From Planctomycetaceae bacterium (GTDB taxonomy: Bacteria; Planctomycetota; Planctomycetia; Pirellulales; Pirellulaceae): 37,412 bases of DNA. Below are positions 17,603-27,694 of this stretch, piece by piece; within the stretch, counting starts at the first letter, position 1; every line of letters begins with the position of its first letter. The stretch lies in NCBI GenBank assembly GCA_005798335.1, contig SYJV01000030.1:1-37412 (forward strand). The letters run 5' to 3'. The position numbers and the translations under genes are program-made. The notes under the pieces were generated by a model, which saw only the letters and a list, made by a program, of their open reading frames with translations, was not told where the DNA came from and did no database searches.

Positions 17603-17686
17603 GGCAAAAACCCGTCTGCCGCTCGCATGGAATCGCGATGAACGCCCACTGGCACAGTTGAACAATGCTTATCAGAAAAATGAGAC

Positions 17687-20533
17687 ATGCCTCGATATAA
17701 TCCAGCCGAAATTGAACCCAAGTGGCAACGTTTTTGGGAAGAGCACCAGACTTTTAAGACTCCAGAGCTGCCAATCGGCGAAAAATTGTACGTGCTGGAT
17801 ATGTTTCCGTATCCCAGCGGTGAAGGGTTGCATGTGGGACATCCTGAGGGTTACACGGCGACCGATATCGTCTGCCGATACGCTCGCATGCGTGGCAAAT
17901 CTGTATTGCATCCTATGGGTTTCGATGCGTTTGGATTGCCAGCCGAGGAATATGCGATTCTGACGAATACTCCGCCACGACAATCGACGGAAAAAAATAT
18001 TGCGACGTTTACTTCTCAACTGAAGATGTTGGGATTCAGTTACGACTGGAGTCGAGTGCTGGCGACGACAGATGTTGAGTATTTCCGATGGACCCAGTGG
18101 ATCTTCTTGGTACTGTTTGACACCTGGTACGATCCTGATCAGCGAAAGGGGCGGCCGATCAACGAGCTGCAAATTCCAGCAAGCGTTCAGTCGGCTGGTT
18201 CCGACGCGATTCGTCGATATCAAGATGAACACAGGCTGGCCTATCAGGACGATGCACTGGTTAACTGGTGTCCCGGGCTGGGTACGGTACTGGCAAACGA
18301 AGAAGTTGTCGACGGACGAAGCGAAAGAGGCCATCATCCAGTACAACGCATTCCATTGCGGCAATGGATGCTGCGAATCACGTCATACGCCGAGCGATTG
18401 CTGGCCGATTTGGATACGCTCGACTGGTCGGCAGGGATCAAGAAATTGCAAGCCGAATGGATCGGTCGCAGCACGGGAGCCGAAGTCGATTTCTACTTGC
18501 CTGGTCAACAGACCGCCGGACAATTCGAAGCCTGGAAAACGCAGCGAGCAAGCGATGGATTTCCAAAACGGACGTCATCGGATGTCTTGCGAGTATATAC
18601 CACGCGCCCAGATACTCTGTACGGTGCGACGTACATGGTGATCGCTCCAGAGCATCCGCTAGTGAACAGTCTCACGACGCCAGAGCAGTCAGCAGCGGTC
18701 AAGAAATATTGTGACGCAGCGTCGTTTAAAAGCGATCGTGAACGAACTGAGGGAGAACGCAGTAAGACCGGGGTCTTCAGCGGAGCTTACGCGCTCAATC
18801 CGGTGAATGGCCGACCGATTCCAATCTGGATTGCCGACTATGTGCTGGCCAGTTACGGAACCGGTGCGATCATGGCAGTGCCCGCGCACGACGATCGCGA
18901 CTTCGAATTTGCGGTTCAATTTGGTTTGCCGATCATTGCGGTAGTTGATTCGCCGGACTTGAGTCCCGAGGATCGCCGCGCGGTGTTAGCGGGCCGACGA
19001 TGCTTTGCCGGAACTGGCGTAGCGATCAACTCCGGTGAGTATGATGGAACGCCAACGGGACAGTTCAAGAATAAGATCACCTCGCAATTGGCTGATCGAG
19101 GGCTTGGTCGAGAAGCGGTGAATTACAAACTGCGCGACTGGCTGTTCAGCCGACAGCGATTTTGGGGCGAACCGTTTCCGATCTTGCATGAACTGGACGA
19201 ACATGGGCAGCCAACGGGACTGATGCGCGCTGTCAAACCGGACGAGCTACCTGTCAATCTACCTCAGTTGGATGATTACAAACCGCACGGTCGGCCGGAA
19301 CCGCCACTGGCCAAAGCACCAGCATCTTGGCTGTACGTTGAGATCGATGGCAAGAGATATCGTCGCGAAACGAATACCATGCCCCAGTGGGCAGGATCAT
19401 GTTGGTATTACTTGCGATTTATTGACCCACGCAATGGCAACGCTTTTTGTGATCGCGAAAAAGAGCGCGCTTGGATGCCGGTCAATTTATATGTAGGTGG
19501 CGCTGAACACGCGGTGCTGCATTTGTTGTATTCCAGATTCTGGCACAAGGTTCTGTTTGATCGTGGATACGTTTCGACGCCTGAGCCATTCCAACGGTTG
19601 GTCAATCAGGGCATGATCTTGGGCGACGTCGAATATACCGGTTACCAGGATGAGAGCAATCAATGGGTGAGCGCGCCGCTGGTTGGTCGCGATGAAGACG
19701 GGGATTTAATTCGCAAGATTGGCAAGGGAGTTGTTCATGCGATTTCGCTGGACGAAAGTCAAATCGAAAAACACGGCGATGGATTTTCGTTGAAAGACCA
19801 ATCCGATATTCGCATTGAAGGTCGTGCTCACAAGATGTCGAAGAGCCGAGGAAATGTAGTTAATCCCGACGAGATTGTCAGGGAATACGGTGCCGATTCG
19901 TTGCGTTTGTATGAGATGTTTATGGGCCCGTTGGAAGCCACCAAGCCGTGGAGTATGGCGGGAGTCAGCGGCGTCCGCAATTTCCTTGATCGCGTGTGGA
20001 GGATGCTGATCGATACTCGTAGAGACGAGTTAAACCTGCTTGCTACTGTCCAGGACGTAACTGCGTCCAACGAACAGAATCGCTTGGTTCATCGCACTGT
20101 TGCCGCCGTCACCAAAGACCTCGATTCGATGAGCTTTAACACGGCGATCGCGCGCATGATGGAGTTTGTCAATTTCTTCACTAAAGAAGAAGTGCGACCC
20201 AAATCTGCGATGAAGACCTTTGCACTGTTGCTCTCGCCGTTCGCACCGCACTTGGCGGAGGAATTGTGGCGACTGTTGGGTCACGAGCATTCGTTGGCTT
20301 ACGAACCTTGGCCGAGCTATGATGAAGCAATGCTCAAGTCCGACGAAATTGAAATTCCAATGCAGGTAAATGGCAAGGTGCGAGGCAGAATCACAGTTCC
20401 AGCAGATTGTACACAGGAAGAGCTTGAGCAGTTGGCGCGCGCCCATCCATCGCTGGCGGATTGGTTGTCTGGCAAGCAGATCGTGAAAGCCATAATTCTT
20501 GCTGGCCGTTTGGTGAACTTCGTTGTGAAATGA
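17687..20533 (+). CDS. leuS: Leucyl-tRNA synthetase
   Basis: A 948-aa class Ia aminoacyl-tRNA synthetase that charges tRNA-Leu with leucine. The start [20 protein letters not shown] and the HIGH-type motif [12 protein letters not shown] (about residue 48) are diagnostic. [13 protein letters not shown] follows as in bacterial LeuRS. The CP1 editing domain is present ([32 protein letters not shown], which has the conserved editing aspartate). [14 protein letters not shown], the ATP-binding KMSKS loop, is at about residue 716. The anticodon-binding domain ([14 protein letters not shown]) and the C-terminal domain are complete. One stretch, [20 protein letters not shown], lies between the catalytic core and the [15 protein letters not shown] segment. 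The gene overlaps the following mannosyltransferase gene by 4 bp. Confidence 0.97.
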   Translation: MPRYNPAEIEPKWQRFWEEHQTFKTPELPIGEKLYVLDMFPYPSGEGLHVGHPEGYTATDIVCRYARMRGKSVLHPMGFDAFGLPAEEYAILTNTPPRQSTEKNIATFTSQLKMLGFSYDWSRVLATTDVEYFRWTQWIFLVLFDTWYDPDQRKGRPINELQIPASVQSAGSDAIRRYQDEHRLAYQDDALVNWCPGLGTVLANEEVVDGRSERGHHPVQRIPLRQWMLRITSYAERLLADLDTLDWSAGIKKLQAEWIGRSTGAEVDFYLPGQQTAGQFEAWKTQRASDGFPKRTSSDVLRVYTTRPDTLYGATYMVIAPEHPLVNSLTTPEQSAAVKKYCDAASFKSDRERTEGERSKTGVFSGAYALNPVNGRPIPIWIADYVLASYGTGAIMAVPAHDDRDFEFAVQFGLPIIAVVDSPDLSPEDRRAVLAGRRCFAGTGVAINSGEYDGTPTGQFKNKITSQLADRGLGREAVNYKLRDWLFSRQRFWGEPFPILHELDEHGQPTGLMRAVKPDELPVNLPQLDDYKPHGRPEPPLAKAPASWLYVEIDGKRYRRETNTMPQWAGSCWYYLRFIDPRNGNAFCDREKERAWMPVNLYVGGAEHAVLHLLYSRFWHKVLFDRGYVSTPEPFQRLVNQGMILGDVEYTGYQDESNQWVSAPLVGRDEDGDLIRKIGKGVVHAISLDESQIEKHGDGFSLKDQSDIRIEGRAHKMSKSRGNVVNPDEIVREYGADSLRLYEMFMGPLEATKPWSMAGVSGVRNFLDRVWRMLIDTRRDELNLLATVQDVTASNEQNRLVHRTVAAVTKDLDSMSFNTAIARMMEFVNFFTKEEVRPKSAMKTFALLLSPFAPHLAEELWRLLGHEHSLAYEPWPSYDEAMLKSDEIEIPMQVNGKVRGRITVPADCTQEELEQLARAHPSLADWLSGKQIVKAIILAGRLVNFVVK

Positions 20534-21300
20534 CTATTCACCAATCTAGCTTGGAGGCTGCTCTTGACCAGCAGCAAGAACATGGCGTACCAGCGTCAGT
20601 GCTGGTGCTGCTATGCACCTATAATGAGATTGGAAACTTGCCTAAAGTCGTCAATCTGCTGACAAAGCAAATGCCCGATGCAGATATTCTTGTGGTGGAT
20701 GACAATTCACCCGATGGCACGGGGCGCTGGGCAGCGGAAAACGCGCAACAAAACTCGAAACTTTCGGTCTTGTGTCGCGCTGGAAAACTCGGACTCGGTT
20801 CCGCGACGCGCGACGGGATCGCCTGGGCACTGGCTCGCAACTATCAGTACCTCATTAACTTTGATGCCGATCTCAGCCACGATCCGCGCGACGCCCGAAC
20901 TCTGCTGGATGTTTGCTTGAGCGCGCCGGCTCGAATCGATGTCAGCATCGGTTCGCGATATGTTTCCGGTGGGAAGACGTTGGGATTGTCGTGGTTTCGC
21001 AGGCAGGCCAGCAAAATATTCAATCTGTATGCGATCAAGATGTTGAAATTGCCAATTCGCGACTGCAGCGGGTCATTCCGATGCTACCGGATCAGCAAAC
21101 TACGCGAACTTGAAACTACGAAAATGACCTGCAATGGTTATGGTTTTTTGGAAGAGATACTATTTCATTTGCATCGCCGCGGAGCCCGATTTGTCGAAGT
21201 GCCCATTACCTACGAACATCGACTCAGCGGAACCAGCAAACTGAGCTTGAGTGACGCTTGCGGAGCACTGTTGGTGATTCACCGTCTTGCGTTTGGGTAA
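20530..21300 (+). CDS. Polyprenol monophosphomannose synthase (GT2)
   Basis: A 256-aa family 2 glycosyltransferase. ATG 20530 overlaps the leuS stop, suggesting coupled translation. Motifs: [16 protein letters not shown], the nucleotide-binding [29 protein letters not shown], the metal-binding [33 protein letters not shown], and DCSGSFRCY followed by [10 protein letters not shown] and [15 protein letters not shown]. These are the signatures of dolichol/polyprenol-phosphate mannose synthase, which moves mannose from GDP-mannose to a lipid carrier. There is no C-terminal membrane segment, so this is the short soluble or peripheral type. The acceptor glycan pathway is not in the window. Confidence 0.85.
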   Translation: MTIHQSSLEAALDQQQEHGVPASVLVLLCTYNEIGNLPKVVNLLTKQMPDADILVVDDNSPDGTGRWAAENAQQNSKLSVLCRAGKLGLGSATRDGIAWALARNYQYLINFDADLSHDPRDARTLLDVCLSAPARIDVSIGSRYVSGGKTLGLSWFRRQASKIFNLYAIKMLKLPIRDCSGSFRCYRISKLRELETTKMTCNGYGFLEEILFHLHRRGARFVEVPITYEHRLSGTSKLSLSDACGALLVIHRLAFG

Positions 21301-21307
21301 TCGATCA

Positions 21308-21324
21308 GCGTCTCGGAGAGACGC
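21308..21324 (+). terminator. Hairpin after leuS operon
   Basis: A perfect 7-bp stem gcgtctc/gagacgc with the loop gga lies 7 nt after the mannosyltransferase stop. The usual T-run is absent because the putative group II intron begins 5 nt later at 21330. This is the placement expected when an intron inserts behind a terminator stem. Confidence 0.6.
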
Positions 21325-21329
21325 ATCTC

Positions 21330-21720
21330 GTGCGCCTCTGAGGGCGTCGAAACGGGAGGGTGAAAGTCCCTTCATAGGCTTGATTTGAGTCTATTAACTG
21401 AAAGTAACTGCGTTCTCGCAAGAGGAGGTGGAGAGCAACTGAAAATGAAATTCCAGTCCGTAGGATGACGAACACGTTTCGGCCAGTCGTTGTGGCGAGC
21501 TTGCTAGGTAGTGGCGAAGCCCAAGATGCCTCGATTCCGGCGATCGGTCGAGTCAACGCACCACTTAACGAAAGAGAGTTGGAAGTATTGCGGACTTGCG
21601 TCAATTGAGGGAGGCCGTATGGTGATGAGAGATGGACAGAAAAGGTCGCGGAACAACACGGCGTCTGGCATACTCTCCGTCCAATTGGCCGCCCGAAAAA
21701 GCTTGAAATGAGCGAAAAGT
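21330..21720 (+). mobile_element. Probable group II intron 5' fragment with RT-start stub
   Basis: Starts with gtgcgcc, the conserved GUGYG 5' end, followed by cgaaacgggagggtgaaagt and ccc, typical of domain I of bacterial group II introns, and gcaactgaaaatgaaattcc further in. At 21619 a short frame starts MVMRDGQKRSRNN, resembling the N-terminus of group II intron reverse transcriptases (for example MMMRxGxKSD...), but it stops after 30 codons. No catalytic RT sequence, domain V or domain VI is seen, so this is a truncated relic. The family assignment rests on remembered consensus; a covariance-model search would settle it. Confidence 0.5.
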
Positions 21721-21721
21721 G

Positions 21722-22042
21722 ACGCATATTACCCCCGTCCCCTTTTTACCTTTCCGGAAGTCAAAACGCGAATTTGGAATATGAGAGGGGCGAAATCTGA
21801 GATTTCCTGACTCTAACATTTTCTAGGTGCAAAAAATCGGAGTAGCGTTCGCAGGCCAAACTTGCTCAACTTTCTTTACGACAAAATAGGTGAGGAAAGC
21901 ACATCGGAGACTTGCAATTCCCGGGCGGATTAGCGCCAAACGCATCAATCGGTAGCGGCCAATTCGCCGCCATAAAGCTTTGCGTCGCTCCACCTAGACG
22001 ACTGGCGACGAGTTGTTGGAGCGTCGGATGACGATTTAAACC
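21722..22042. other. Intergenic region with a single AAAAAGGGGAC-type repeat arm
   Basis: At 21722-21750 the reverse strand reads taaaaaggggacgggggtaa, a single arm related to the AAAAGGGGTC cores of the palindromes at 22921 and 31259. The rest (21751-22042) shows no gene, no clear hairpin and no recognisable repeat. Confidence 0.45.
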
Positions 22043-22738
22043 TTAGTCTCTCTTAGGATCTGGTCTGACGGTCAGCCACACCGACACGGCAATGCACAGG
22101 GAACCGATGATGTAACACGACAACCGCGACCGACTGTGTTCGGGGATGATGCGGCCTGGCCAATCGGAAGGGAATACGAACGTGACAAAGAACGGAAACA
22201 GGATGGTGGCGAATCCGGCCATCGCCAGCGAATTCACAATGGCTTTGCCAATCAAGTGGGCGCGGCCGATCGCCAGCACTGTCGTGACGCTGGAGGTAAT
22301 CGCCAGCGCGAGCCACACAGGAGCGAAGATGATCATCGCCATGAAAATGCTCTCGATGTCCCTGGGTTGCAAGTACTTGGTCAGAAAATAGCCTAGCGAA
22401 CCGGTGGCCGCGCCCAAGATCAAGCCCATTATCGAACCGACCACGAAGCCAACGAAGGCGCGGGCCGGTCCGGCTAGGCCGGATGCGACCATTGCCACCA
22501 GCCCACATACGAATGCTCCCAGAGACCCATAGCAGATGGAATGATTAAAGATGTTGTTCCACATGATCTCGCGGAGTAACTCGGGCGGAAACGGTGGCAA
22601 ACCTTCCGGCGTAAAGAATCGCTCCTTGTTGTTGGCGGTCACGAGCTCGCCGGCATACGCGGCGATCACCGCAGCAACCAACAGAAACGGTGCGAGCCAG
22701 AGCGACAAAGAACTTCTCGAGGTGGAGGATGTACTCAT
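22043..22738 (-). CDS. Integral membrane protein, unknown family
   Basis: A 231-aa protein if started at ATG 22738; the frame is open further upstream, but that part has no membrane or signal character. It carries about six hydrophobic segments: LWLAPFLLVAAVIAAYAGEL, CYGSLGAFVCGLVAMVASGL, AFVGFVVGSIMGLILGAATG, a segment around SIFMAMIIFAPVWLALAI, LAMAGFATILFPFFVTFVF and YIIGSLCIAVSVWLTV. The first periplasmic loop carries TPEGLPPFPPELLREIMWNN. I recognise no named family. It lies downstream of the DUF1559 gene on the same strand but beyond its terminator, so it is probably a separate transcript. Confidence 0.65.
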   Translation of the reverse strand: MSTSSTSRSSLSLWLAPFLLVAAVIAAYAGELVTANNKERFFTPEGLPPFPPELLREIMWNNIFNHSICYGSLGAFVCGLVAMVASGLAGPARAFVGFVVGSIMGLILGAATGSLGYFLTKYLQPRDIESIFMAMIIFAPVWLALAITSSVTTVLAIGRAHLIGKAIVNSLAMAGFATILFPFFVTFVFPSDWPGRIIPEHSRSRLSCYIIGSLCIAVSVWLTVRPDPKRD

Positions 22739-22920
22739 GGCCAGACTCTCGCGGAGTTTTGGTTGGTCACCGCACTCATACTCAGTGAAACGGCGCTCGT
22801 AATCGAATTGTCTCGCAAAGACCAGACTCGAAGGCGAGTACCGTTGCACCGCGTATGCGCACGATGGCGACATTCGTATAAGAGTGATTTGCGAATCAGT
22901 TTGCGCGAATACAAAAAACG

Positions 22921-23021
22921 GCATGGATCAAAAAGGGGTCAGGTACCGTTGTGCAAAGCACCCGAAGGTCCGTTCCGGCAACGGTACCTGACCCGTACCT
23001 GACCCCTTTTTGATCCATGCC
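22921..23021. mobile_element. 101-bp palindromic element with 9-bp target duplication
   Basis: The outer arms 22920-22946 and 22995-23021 are a perfect 27-nt inverted repeat (core atcaaaaaggggtcaggtac). A second inner palindrome (tcaggtaccgttg, 22939-22951, facing 22979-22991) nests within it. The 9-bp sequence caaaaaacg occurs directly on both sides (22912-22920 and 23022-23030), as expected of a target duplication. No coding capacity. It looks like a REP/MITE moved by an enzyme encoded elsewhere. Confidence 0.8.
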
Positions 23022-23058
23022 CAAAAAACGTCGGCAAGATTTTACATCCGCCGACGTC
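23022..23058 (-). terminator. Rho-independent terminator of the DUF1559 gene
   Basis: On the minus strand the stem acgtcggc/gccgacgt (8 bp; 23050-23057 and 23028-23035) is followed by cgttttttg. It lies about 30 nt after the DUF1559 stop. The palindromic element at 22921-23021 sits in its T-tract. Confidence 0.8.
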
Positions 23059-23087
23059 TTGATTGCTAGACTCAGTTTCGAAACTGG

Positions 23088-24227
23088 CTACTGGGAAATC
23101 GAGACAACTTCACCTTCGCTGGTCGTCGCTAAACCACCCCAGACTCCATACGGCGATGGTCCGTTCCTCGGTACGGGAGCGGCCAAGTTACCGGAATCGA
23201 TCGACTGCGAGACGAAGTGAACTGAACCGTCCACCATCACCGCGTTAACGCCGCCGGTATGATAACTGTTGGCCGAGTAGATACCTTCCTGCCATTCACC
23301 TTCGGCGTTGGCGCACGATGGTGAGTTTGGCGGCAGAATCGCCGTGAACCCGCTGTTCATCGTAAAGCCAGAAGCCCACGATTCGCCATGACGATGGTGC
23401 GATGGAGGCAGCGGACCGACAATGGTTCTGTTCGGACCCCTGGTTCTCGCACAAGCAACAGGCGAAGCGCGGAAAGTCGCTTGTGGCATCATGGTGTAAT
23501 GCCCGTGCAACTTGCCCAGCCCGTTGTAGACAGTGATTTCGCTGAACATCAGCGTGTTGGAAGTGCCATCGGTAACGGCCCCCATGGATTTTCCAGCTCC
23601 CGGACCGCCGGTGCGCGCGCCCGGTTCCGCCCACACGATCGAGAACATGCCGCGAGCATCCCACGAACCCCATTCGCCGTTGCCTTGACCGTCGCGACCG
23701 ATCGTCGAGTCGCCAAAGCTGGTCGCGTAGCACACGGGCGCTTGGTCGTTGCTCCAGCCATTAGTCTGTGCTCCCGGATCGGAAGGACACAACAACGCCG
23801 GAAGTCGAACTTGGTACGAAGTATAGGGGCGCAACGAATGCGGACCAAACGGACGGTCCCGCGTCATGCCACCTTCTCTCGGACCTGCAGATATCCGACT
23901 ATACAAAGCATTCTGCTCATAAAATGGCAACATCTGCAGCCAGGCGCTGTGATGCCCGCGCGAACTTTCCCAGCTTCCACCCCAGTCAGCCGGAAACACC
24001 AGCGGTCCATTCATCGCGCTGGGGAACCGCTTGTAAGTACTCTCGTAATTCAGAGCCGCCAAACCCAACTGCTTCAAATTATTAGTGCACGGCATACGGC
24101 GAGCCGCCTCGCGAGCAGCTTGCACGGCTGGAAGCAACAAGCCGACCAAAACACCGATGATGGCAATCACCACCAACAGTTCGACAAGTGTGAATCCGCG
24201 TGAGCGGCCTCGGAAAAAAAACTCCAT
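23088..24227 (-). CDS. DUF1559 pseudopilin-like protein (H-X9-DG)
   Basis: A 379-aa protein. Residues 11-35 carry a type IV pilin-like leader: GFTLVELLVVIAIIGVLVGL, with the prepilin peptidase site before F and the conserved Glu at +5, followed by LLPAVQAAREAARR. The DUF1559 body follows, with NNLKQLGLAALNYESTY, LLCPSD, DGTSNTLMFSE and the C-terminal motif HTGGVNAVMVDG, an exact H-X9-DG. This family is greatly expanded in planctomycetes and is thought to be exported through a pseudopilus-type route; its role is unknown. GGAGGTGA precedes the ATG, and a terminator follows the stop. It comes 138 nt after the UnbV gene on the same strand, so it may be co-transcribed or have its own promoter. Confidence 0.92.
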   Translation of the reverse strand: MEFFFRGRSRGFTLVELLVVIAIIGVLVGLLLPAVQAAREAARRMPCTNNLKQLGLAALNYESTYKRFPSAMNGPLVFPADWGGSWESSRGHHSAWLQMLPFYEQNALYSRISAGPREGGMTRDRPFGPHSLRPYTSYQVRLPALLCPSDPGAQTNGWSNDQAPVCYATSFGDSTIGRDGQGNGEWGSWDARGMFSIVWAEPGARTGGPGAGKSMGAVTDGTSNTLMFSEITVYNGLGKLHGHYTMMPQATFRASPVACARTRGPNRTIVGPLPPSHHRHGESWASGFTMNSGFTAILPPNSPSCANAEGEWQEGIYSANSYHTGGVNAVMVDGSVHFVSQSIDSGNLAAPVPRNGPSPYGVWGGLATTSEGEVVSISQ

Positions 24228-24365
24228 ACGTCACCTCCGAACAGAATTGAGGTAAAGAAACACACAGTAACGTGCGCTTTTATAACACATTACATATACG
24301 AGATCAATCAGCAACGTGGACGTTTAGTTACATTTTGTGGCATCGATTCACCCGCAAAATATGAC

Positions 24366-26093
24366 TTAAGGGGAAAATTGTAGTACTTTAACAACGGATG
24401 TTGGGGGGGCCGCCAGCTCTAAAGACTGATTTGAACCGTCTGGCCACCGGATGCTAATGCGAATTGGACCAACTCCCGGCGCGAGGCCAAAATGCCACTC
24501 TTGACCGCAATCGCTCTGGTAGCTGTTGCCGCAGTGCGTCTGCATGACCTGCCTATCGCCACCTCGTTCAACACTTATCAATGCTCCAATGCCATCGCGG
24601 TTTTCACGAGTTCCAATTAGGCGAAGTTTGAGATAAGGTCGCAATTCTGATTCGTTGCGCATTACAGTGGGCCGAGCGCGCGCATTTAGCGCGATACAGT
24701 CGACGCGGCCGTCGTTGTCCAAGTCGCCAGCCACTAACCCGCGCGTCGATTCGGAAACTTGCGCGGCGGAGCCCCAATCGTGCTTCATGTCATGCAACGT
24801 GCCGTTGCTCGACGCTCGTAAGAGAACGTTCGGAACGCGAAAGGCGGTCGACTTACTGACGCCTCCGCGCTTGTCGCGCTGGTCGTCTAGGTCACCGGCG
24901 CCAATCAGCAAATCGCGATTGCCATCGTTGTCGAAGTCTACCGCGACGACTCCCCATTTGACATGCGGAAAGGTGGCTTCCGAGGCGCCGGCGCGCAACG
25001 TCGCATCGTCGAACAAACCCGAACCGAGATTCGTGTACAACGTGGCGAACTCTTCGGAGAACGATGTGAAGTACAGGTCGAGCAAACCGTTGTGATCGAT
25101 GTCCAACAGCGCGACTCCCATCGACGCTTGCGGCTTGCCGCGATAGTCGTATGCGATCCCGGCCTGCACGCCCACTTCGGTAAAATATCCCTTCCCATCA
25201 TTTTCGAATAGGAAGTTTTCTTGCGTGTCGTTGGCCACGACGACGTCACTGTCACCGTCGGCGTCGTAGTCGAAAGCGAGCAGACCCATGCTGCGACCAG
25301 CCACCGCGTGAATGCCCGACTCCTTCGACACATCGGCGAACGTTCCATCGCCGTTGTTTCGGTAGAGCGTATCGAATTGGGGTGAAAAGCTCAGAGGGCT
25401 CGGGTACGACGGCAAACCCTTGTGGATGTGGACGCGATGCAGCGCGGGATCGAACTGGATGTAGTTGCCGACGTAAAGATCCAGATCGCCGTCAGCCTCC
25501 ATGTCGAAGAAAGCGGCTCCAGCGCCCACCAACGACCCGTTCGACACGCCAGCCGCATGCGTAACGTCGGTGAACGTTCCGTCGCCGTTGTTGTGGTAGA
25601 GCACGTTGGGGCCATAGTTGTTAACATAAATGTCTACGAATCCATCGTTGTCGAAATCGGCACAGGCCACTCCCAATCCCATGCCGTCGTCTCCCACACC
25701 GCTTTCCCGAGTGACCTGTTTGAATCGAAAATCGCCGTCGTTGCGAAACATCGAGTTAACCGCGCCGGGCAGGTTCGATTTCGCGTTGATCGGTGCGCCG
25801 TTGAGAAAGTAAACATCCGCATCGCCGTCTTGATCGTAGTCGAGAAGTGCCAGGCCAGCGCTCATGGCTTCGACCAAAAAATACTTGCCATAACTGCCGT
25901 CGGTATGCACGAAATCGATGCCGGTCCGATCCGTGACGTCGGTAAGAATAATCGGCGATTGGCGTGGAGCGCTACTTGCGGAGGTAATCGATTGAGGCTG
26001 TGCCGTCGCACGAGGCATCTCACTGGCGAAAATGCAGTACGCAACTACCGCCGCAATTGCGGGCGCAGACTGGTCAAACACTTTCCGCTTCAC
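24366..26093 (-). CDS. Secreted FG-GAP / ASPIC-UnbV (CRTAC1-type) protein 1
   Basis: 575 aa from the GTG start at 26093, which overlaps the preceding TGA. The N-terminus (VKRKVFDQSAPAIAAVVAYC) looks like a signal peptide. Seven calcium-binding D-x-D-x-(D/N)-G loops follow (DYDQDGDAD, DFDNDGFVD, DMEADGDLD, DYDADGDSD, DIDHNGLLD, DFDNDGNRD, DLDNDGRVD), which fits a seven-bladed VCBS/FG-GAP propeller. The C-terminal ASPIC/UnbV domain has HCGNSYQSDCGQEWHFGL and SIRWPDGSNQSLEL. CRTAC1-type proteins are extracellular and of unknown enzymatic role; UnbV was named from unguinol/thio-biosynthesis-type loci, so no reaction should be assumed. Last of four genes joined by 4-bp overlaps. Confidence 0.88.
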   Translation of the reverse strand: MKRKVFDQSAPAIAAVVAYCIFASEMPRATAQPQSITSASSAPRQSPIILTDVTDRTGIDFVHTDGSYGKYFLVEAMSAGLALLDYDQDGDADVYFLNGAPINAKSNLPGAVNSMFRNDGDFRFKQVTRESGVGDDGMGLGVACADFDNDGFVDIYVNNYGPNVLYHNNGDGTFTDVTHAAGVSNGSLVGAGAAFFDMEADGDLDLYVGNYIQFDPALHRVHIHKGLPSYPSPLSFSPQFDTLYRNNGDGTFADVSKESGIHAVAGRSMGLLAFDYDADGDSDVVVANDTQENFLFENDGKGYFTEVGVQAGIAYDYRGKPQASMGVALLDIDHNGLLDLYFTSFSEEFATLYTNLGSGLFDDATLRAGASEATFPHVKWGVVAVDFDNDGNRDLLIGAGDLDDQRDKRGGVSKSTAFRVPNVLLRASSNGTLHDMKHDWGSAAQVSESTRGLVAGDLDNDGRVDCIALNARARPTVMRNESELRPYLKLRLIGTRENRDGIGALISVERGGDRQVMQTHCGNSYQSDCGQEWHFGLAPGVGPIRISIRWPDGSNQSLELAAPPTSVVKVLQFSP

Positions 26094-27694
26094 TGTTGCG
26101 CGCCTCCGTTTTGCACCGGCTTGGCATCCGAGCCTTCGCGAAGCAGTGCCAGAGCTTGTTGGTAGGAAGAATTGCGAGGCTCCAGTTCGACCGCCTTTTT
26201 CAGCGACTCGATCGCCTGTTGCAGATTCCCAGCCGCCTCGTGCATCGACGCCAACATCGCGAAGCTGCTGGCGGTAGGCGACAAGTCGATTGCGGCTTGC
26301 GCGTGTTCGACGGCTCGTTCGGGCTGGGATCGCACTTCCAGAAAGAACATTGCTAGCGCACGCCGCGCCACGAGGTGCTGTGGCCGCTCTGCCACAAAGC
26401 TCGTCAGCAATTTTTCGGCGTCGTCGGGTCGATTGATTTGACAATAGAGTCGCGCCATCTCGCGAACGAAGGTCACATCGTCGGGCCTCAGTTCCGATAT
26501 CTCGCTCAACCAGCGAATCGCGTCGAACGGTTTGCCCTGTCCAACCGCGGCGGCGGCAAGCGCTTGCCGGGCGTCGACGTTCTCTGGTTCCATGCGACTG
26601 GCACGCAGCAAGAGCAATTCCGCCGACTTGCGAAAACCGCCGGCCAGATAGACTCGCGCCATGTCGACATACAGCTTGCCGACGTCGAACTGAATGGCTC
26701 GATCATCGTTGTATTCGCGGCGCCCGCGTTCGCGTTTGGCAACCACGTCCTTTTGCAATCTGGCATGTTCCGCCTGGTGATGAGCGGCCTTTTCCCGATT
26801 CCCCAGACGGCGATAGACGTTGATCAATCCGAAATGGATTTCCGCCAATTCCGGTTTGGACTGAAGAGCGATCTCGAAATGCTCGCGGGCCGCTTCGAGT
26901 TCTTGGAGTTGGGCCAACACGCTGGCCAATTCCACGTGAGCTTGCACGTTTTTGGGATCGCGAGCCAGTACGCCGGACAGCACTTGCTTGGCGTCATCCA
27001 ATTGCGCGGCGTGAAGCAGCGCGATTCCCAAAGTCACTTGTCGGCTCAGGTTGTTTGGGTCCGCCAAAACCGCTTGCCGGTAGTAGCGCACCGCCGCTTG
27101 CAACTGGCCTTCGATCGTCGCCACGTCGCCAAGGCCAACCAGTGCGTAAACGTAATGCGGATTGACGTCGATCACGCTCTGCCAAATCTGTCGAGCACGA
27201 GTGGTGTCACCGAATTCGTATTCGAAGCGAGCTTGCATTTCTTTTGCTTCCAGCGACTGTGGCATGAATTCAACCAACTGGTCGGCGACCAGCCGTCCTT
27301 CGTGCAGCACATCGGGACTAGCTTGCGGCGGTATGGCCAGCAGTGGCGGCGTTACTTCGGCGGCGACCGGAGTCTGACTCGCCGTGGAGGTCTGATTCGC
27401 GGAAGTCGACCTGGCATCGGCGCCTTGGCCAATCGCAGTTCGTCGCTCGTTAACGCTCGATGTATCCATACCGTTCGCCGCGCGCTGCAGTGTTTCCTTC
27501 CCAGCTTCCGAACGCAGCCAATGAAATACACAAGCAGCGACGAGCGAAACTGTTGCGAGCACTCCCACCGCCAGACTCGGAACGTTCGGCCGTCGCACGC
27601 CGGTTCCCATCCGTGAGGAAGTGCCGACACTGTTGGCGAGCGTATCGTCATTGGAACCATTAACGTCGTTGGCCGATGGATCGTGTTCGCTCAT
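26090..27694 (-). CDS. Membrane-anchored TPR protein 1
   Basis: 534 aa from ATG 27694, overlapping the previous stop as ATGA. A polar N-terminus (MSEHDPSANDVNGSNDD) precedes one transmembrane segment (SLAVGVLATVSLVAACVFHW, about residues 40-58). A serine/threonine/alanine-rich linker follows, then at least eight TPR-like helical pairs (ALVGLGDVATIEGQLQAAVR, VQAHVELASVLAQLQELEAA, EIHFGLINVYRRLGNREKAA, ARQALAAAAVGQGKPFDAIR, SFAMLASMHEAAGNLQQAIE). The topology suggests a periplasmic scaffold anchored in the inner membrane. Translation is coupled with UnbV protein 1 behind it, so the pair probably acts together. The partner proteins are not known. Confidence 0.85.
   Translation of the reverse strand: MSEHDPSANDVNGSNDDTLANSVGTSSRMGTGVRRPNVPSLAVGVLATVSLVAACVFHWLRSEAGKETLQRAANGMDTSSVNERRTAIGQGADARSTSANQTSTASQTPVAAEVTPPLLAIPPQASPDVLHEGRLVADQLVEFMPQSLEAKEMQARFEYEFGDTTRARQIWQSVIDVNPHYVYALVGLGDVATIEGQLQAAVRYYRQAVLADPNNLSRQVTLGIALLHAAQLDDAKQVLSGVLARDPKNVQAHVELASVLAQLQELEAAREHFEIALQSKPELAEIHFGLINVYRRLGNREKAAHHQAEHARLQKDVVAKRERGRREYNDDRAIQFDVGKLYVDMARVYLAGGFRKSAELLLLRASRMEPENVDARQALAAAAVGQGKPFDAIRWLSEISELRPDDVTFVREMARLYCQINRPDDAEKLLTSFVAERPQHLVARRALAMFFLEVRSQPERAVEHAQAAIDLSPTASSFAMLASMHEAAGNLQQAIESLKKAVELEPRNSSYQQALALLREGSDAKPVQNGGAQQ

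Noticed and set aside
23388-24203. 271-codon plus-strand open frame opposite DUF1559
   Set aside because: DUF1559 with its pilin leader and H-X9-DG motif occupies the other strand.
26375-27616. 413-codon plus-strand open frame opposite TPR protein 1
   Set aside because: It is a shadow of the TPR coding frame; the minus strand has TPR repeats, a membrane anchor and coupled neighbours, while the plus-strand product has no domain.
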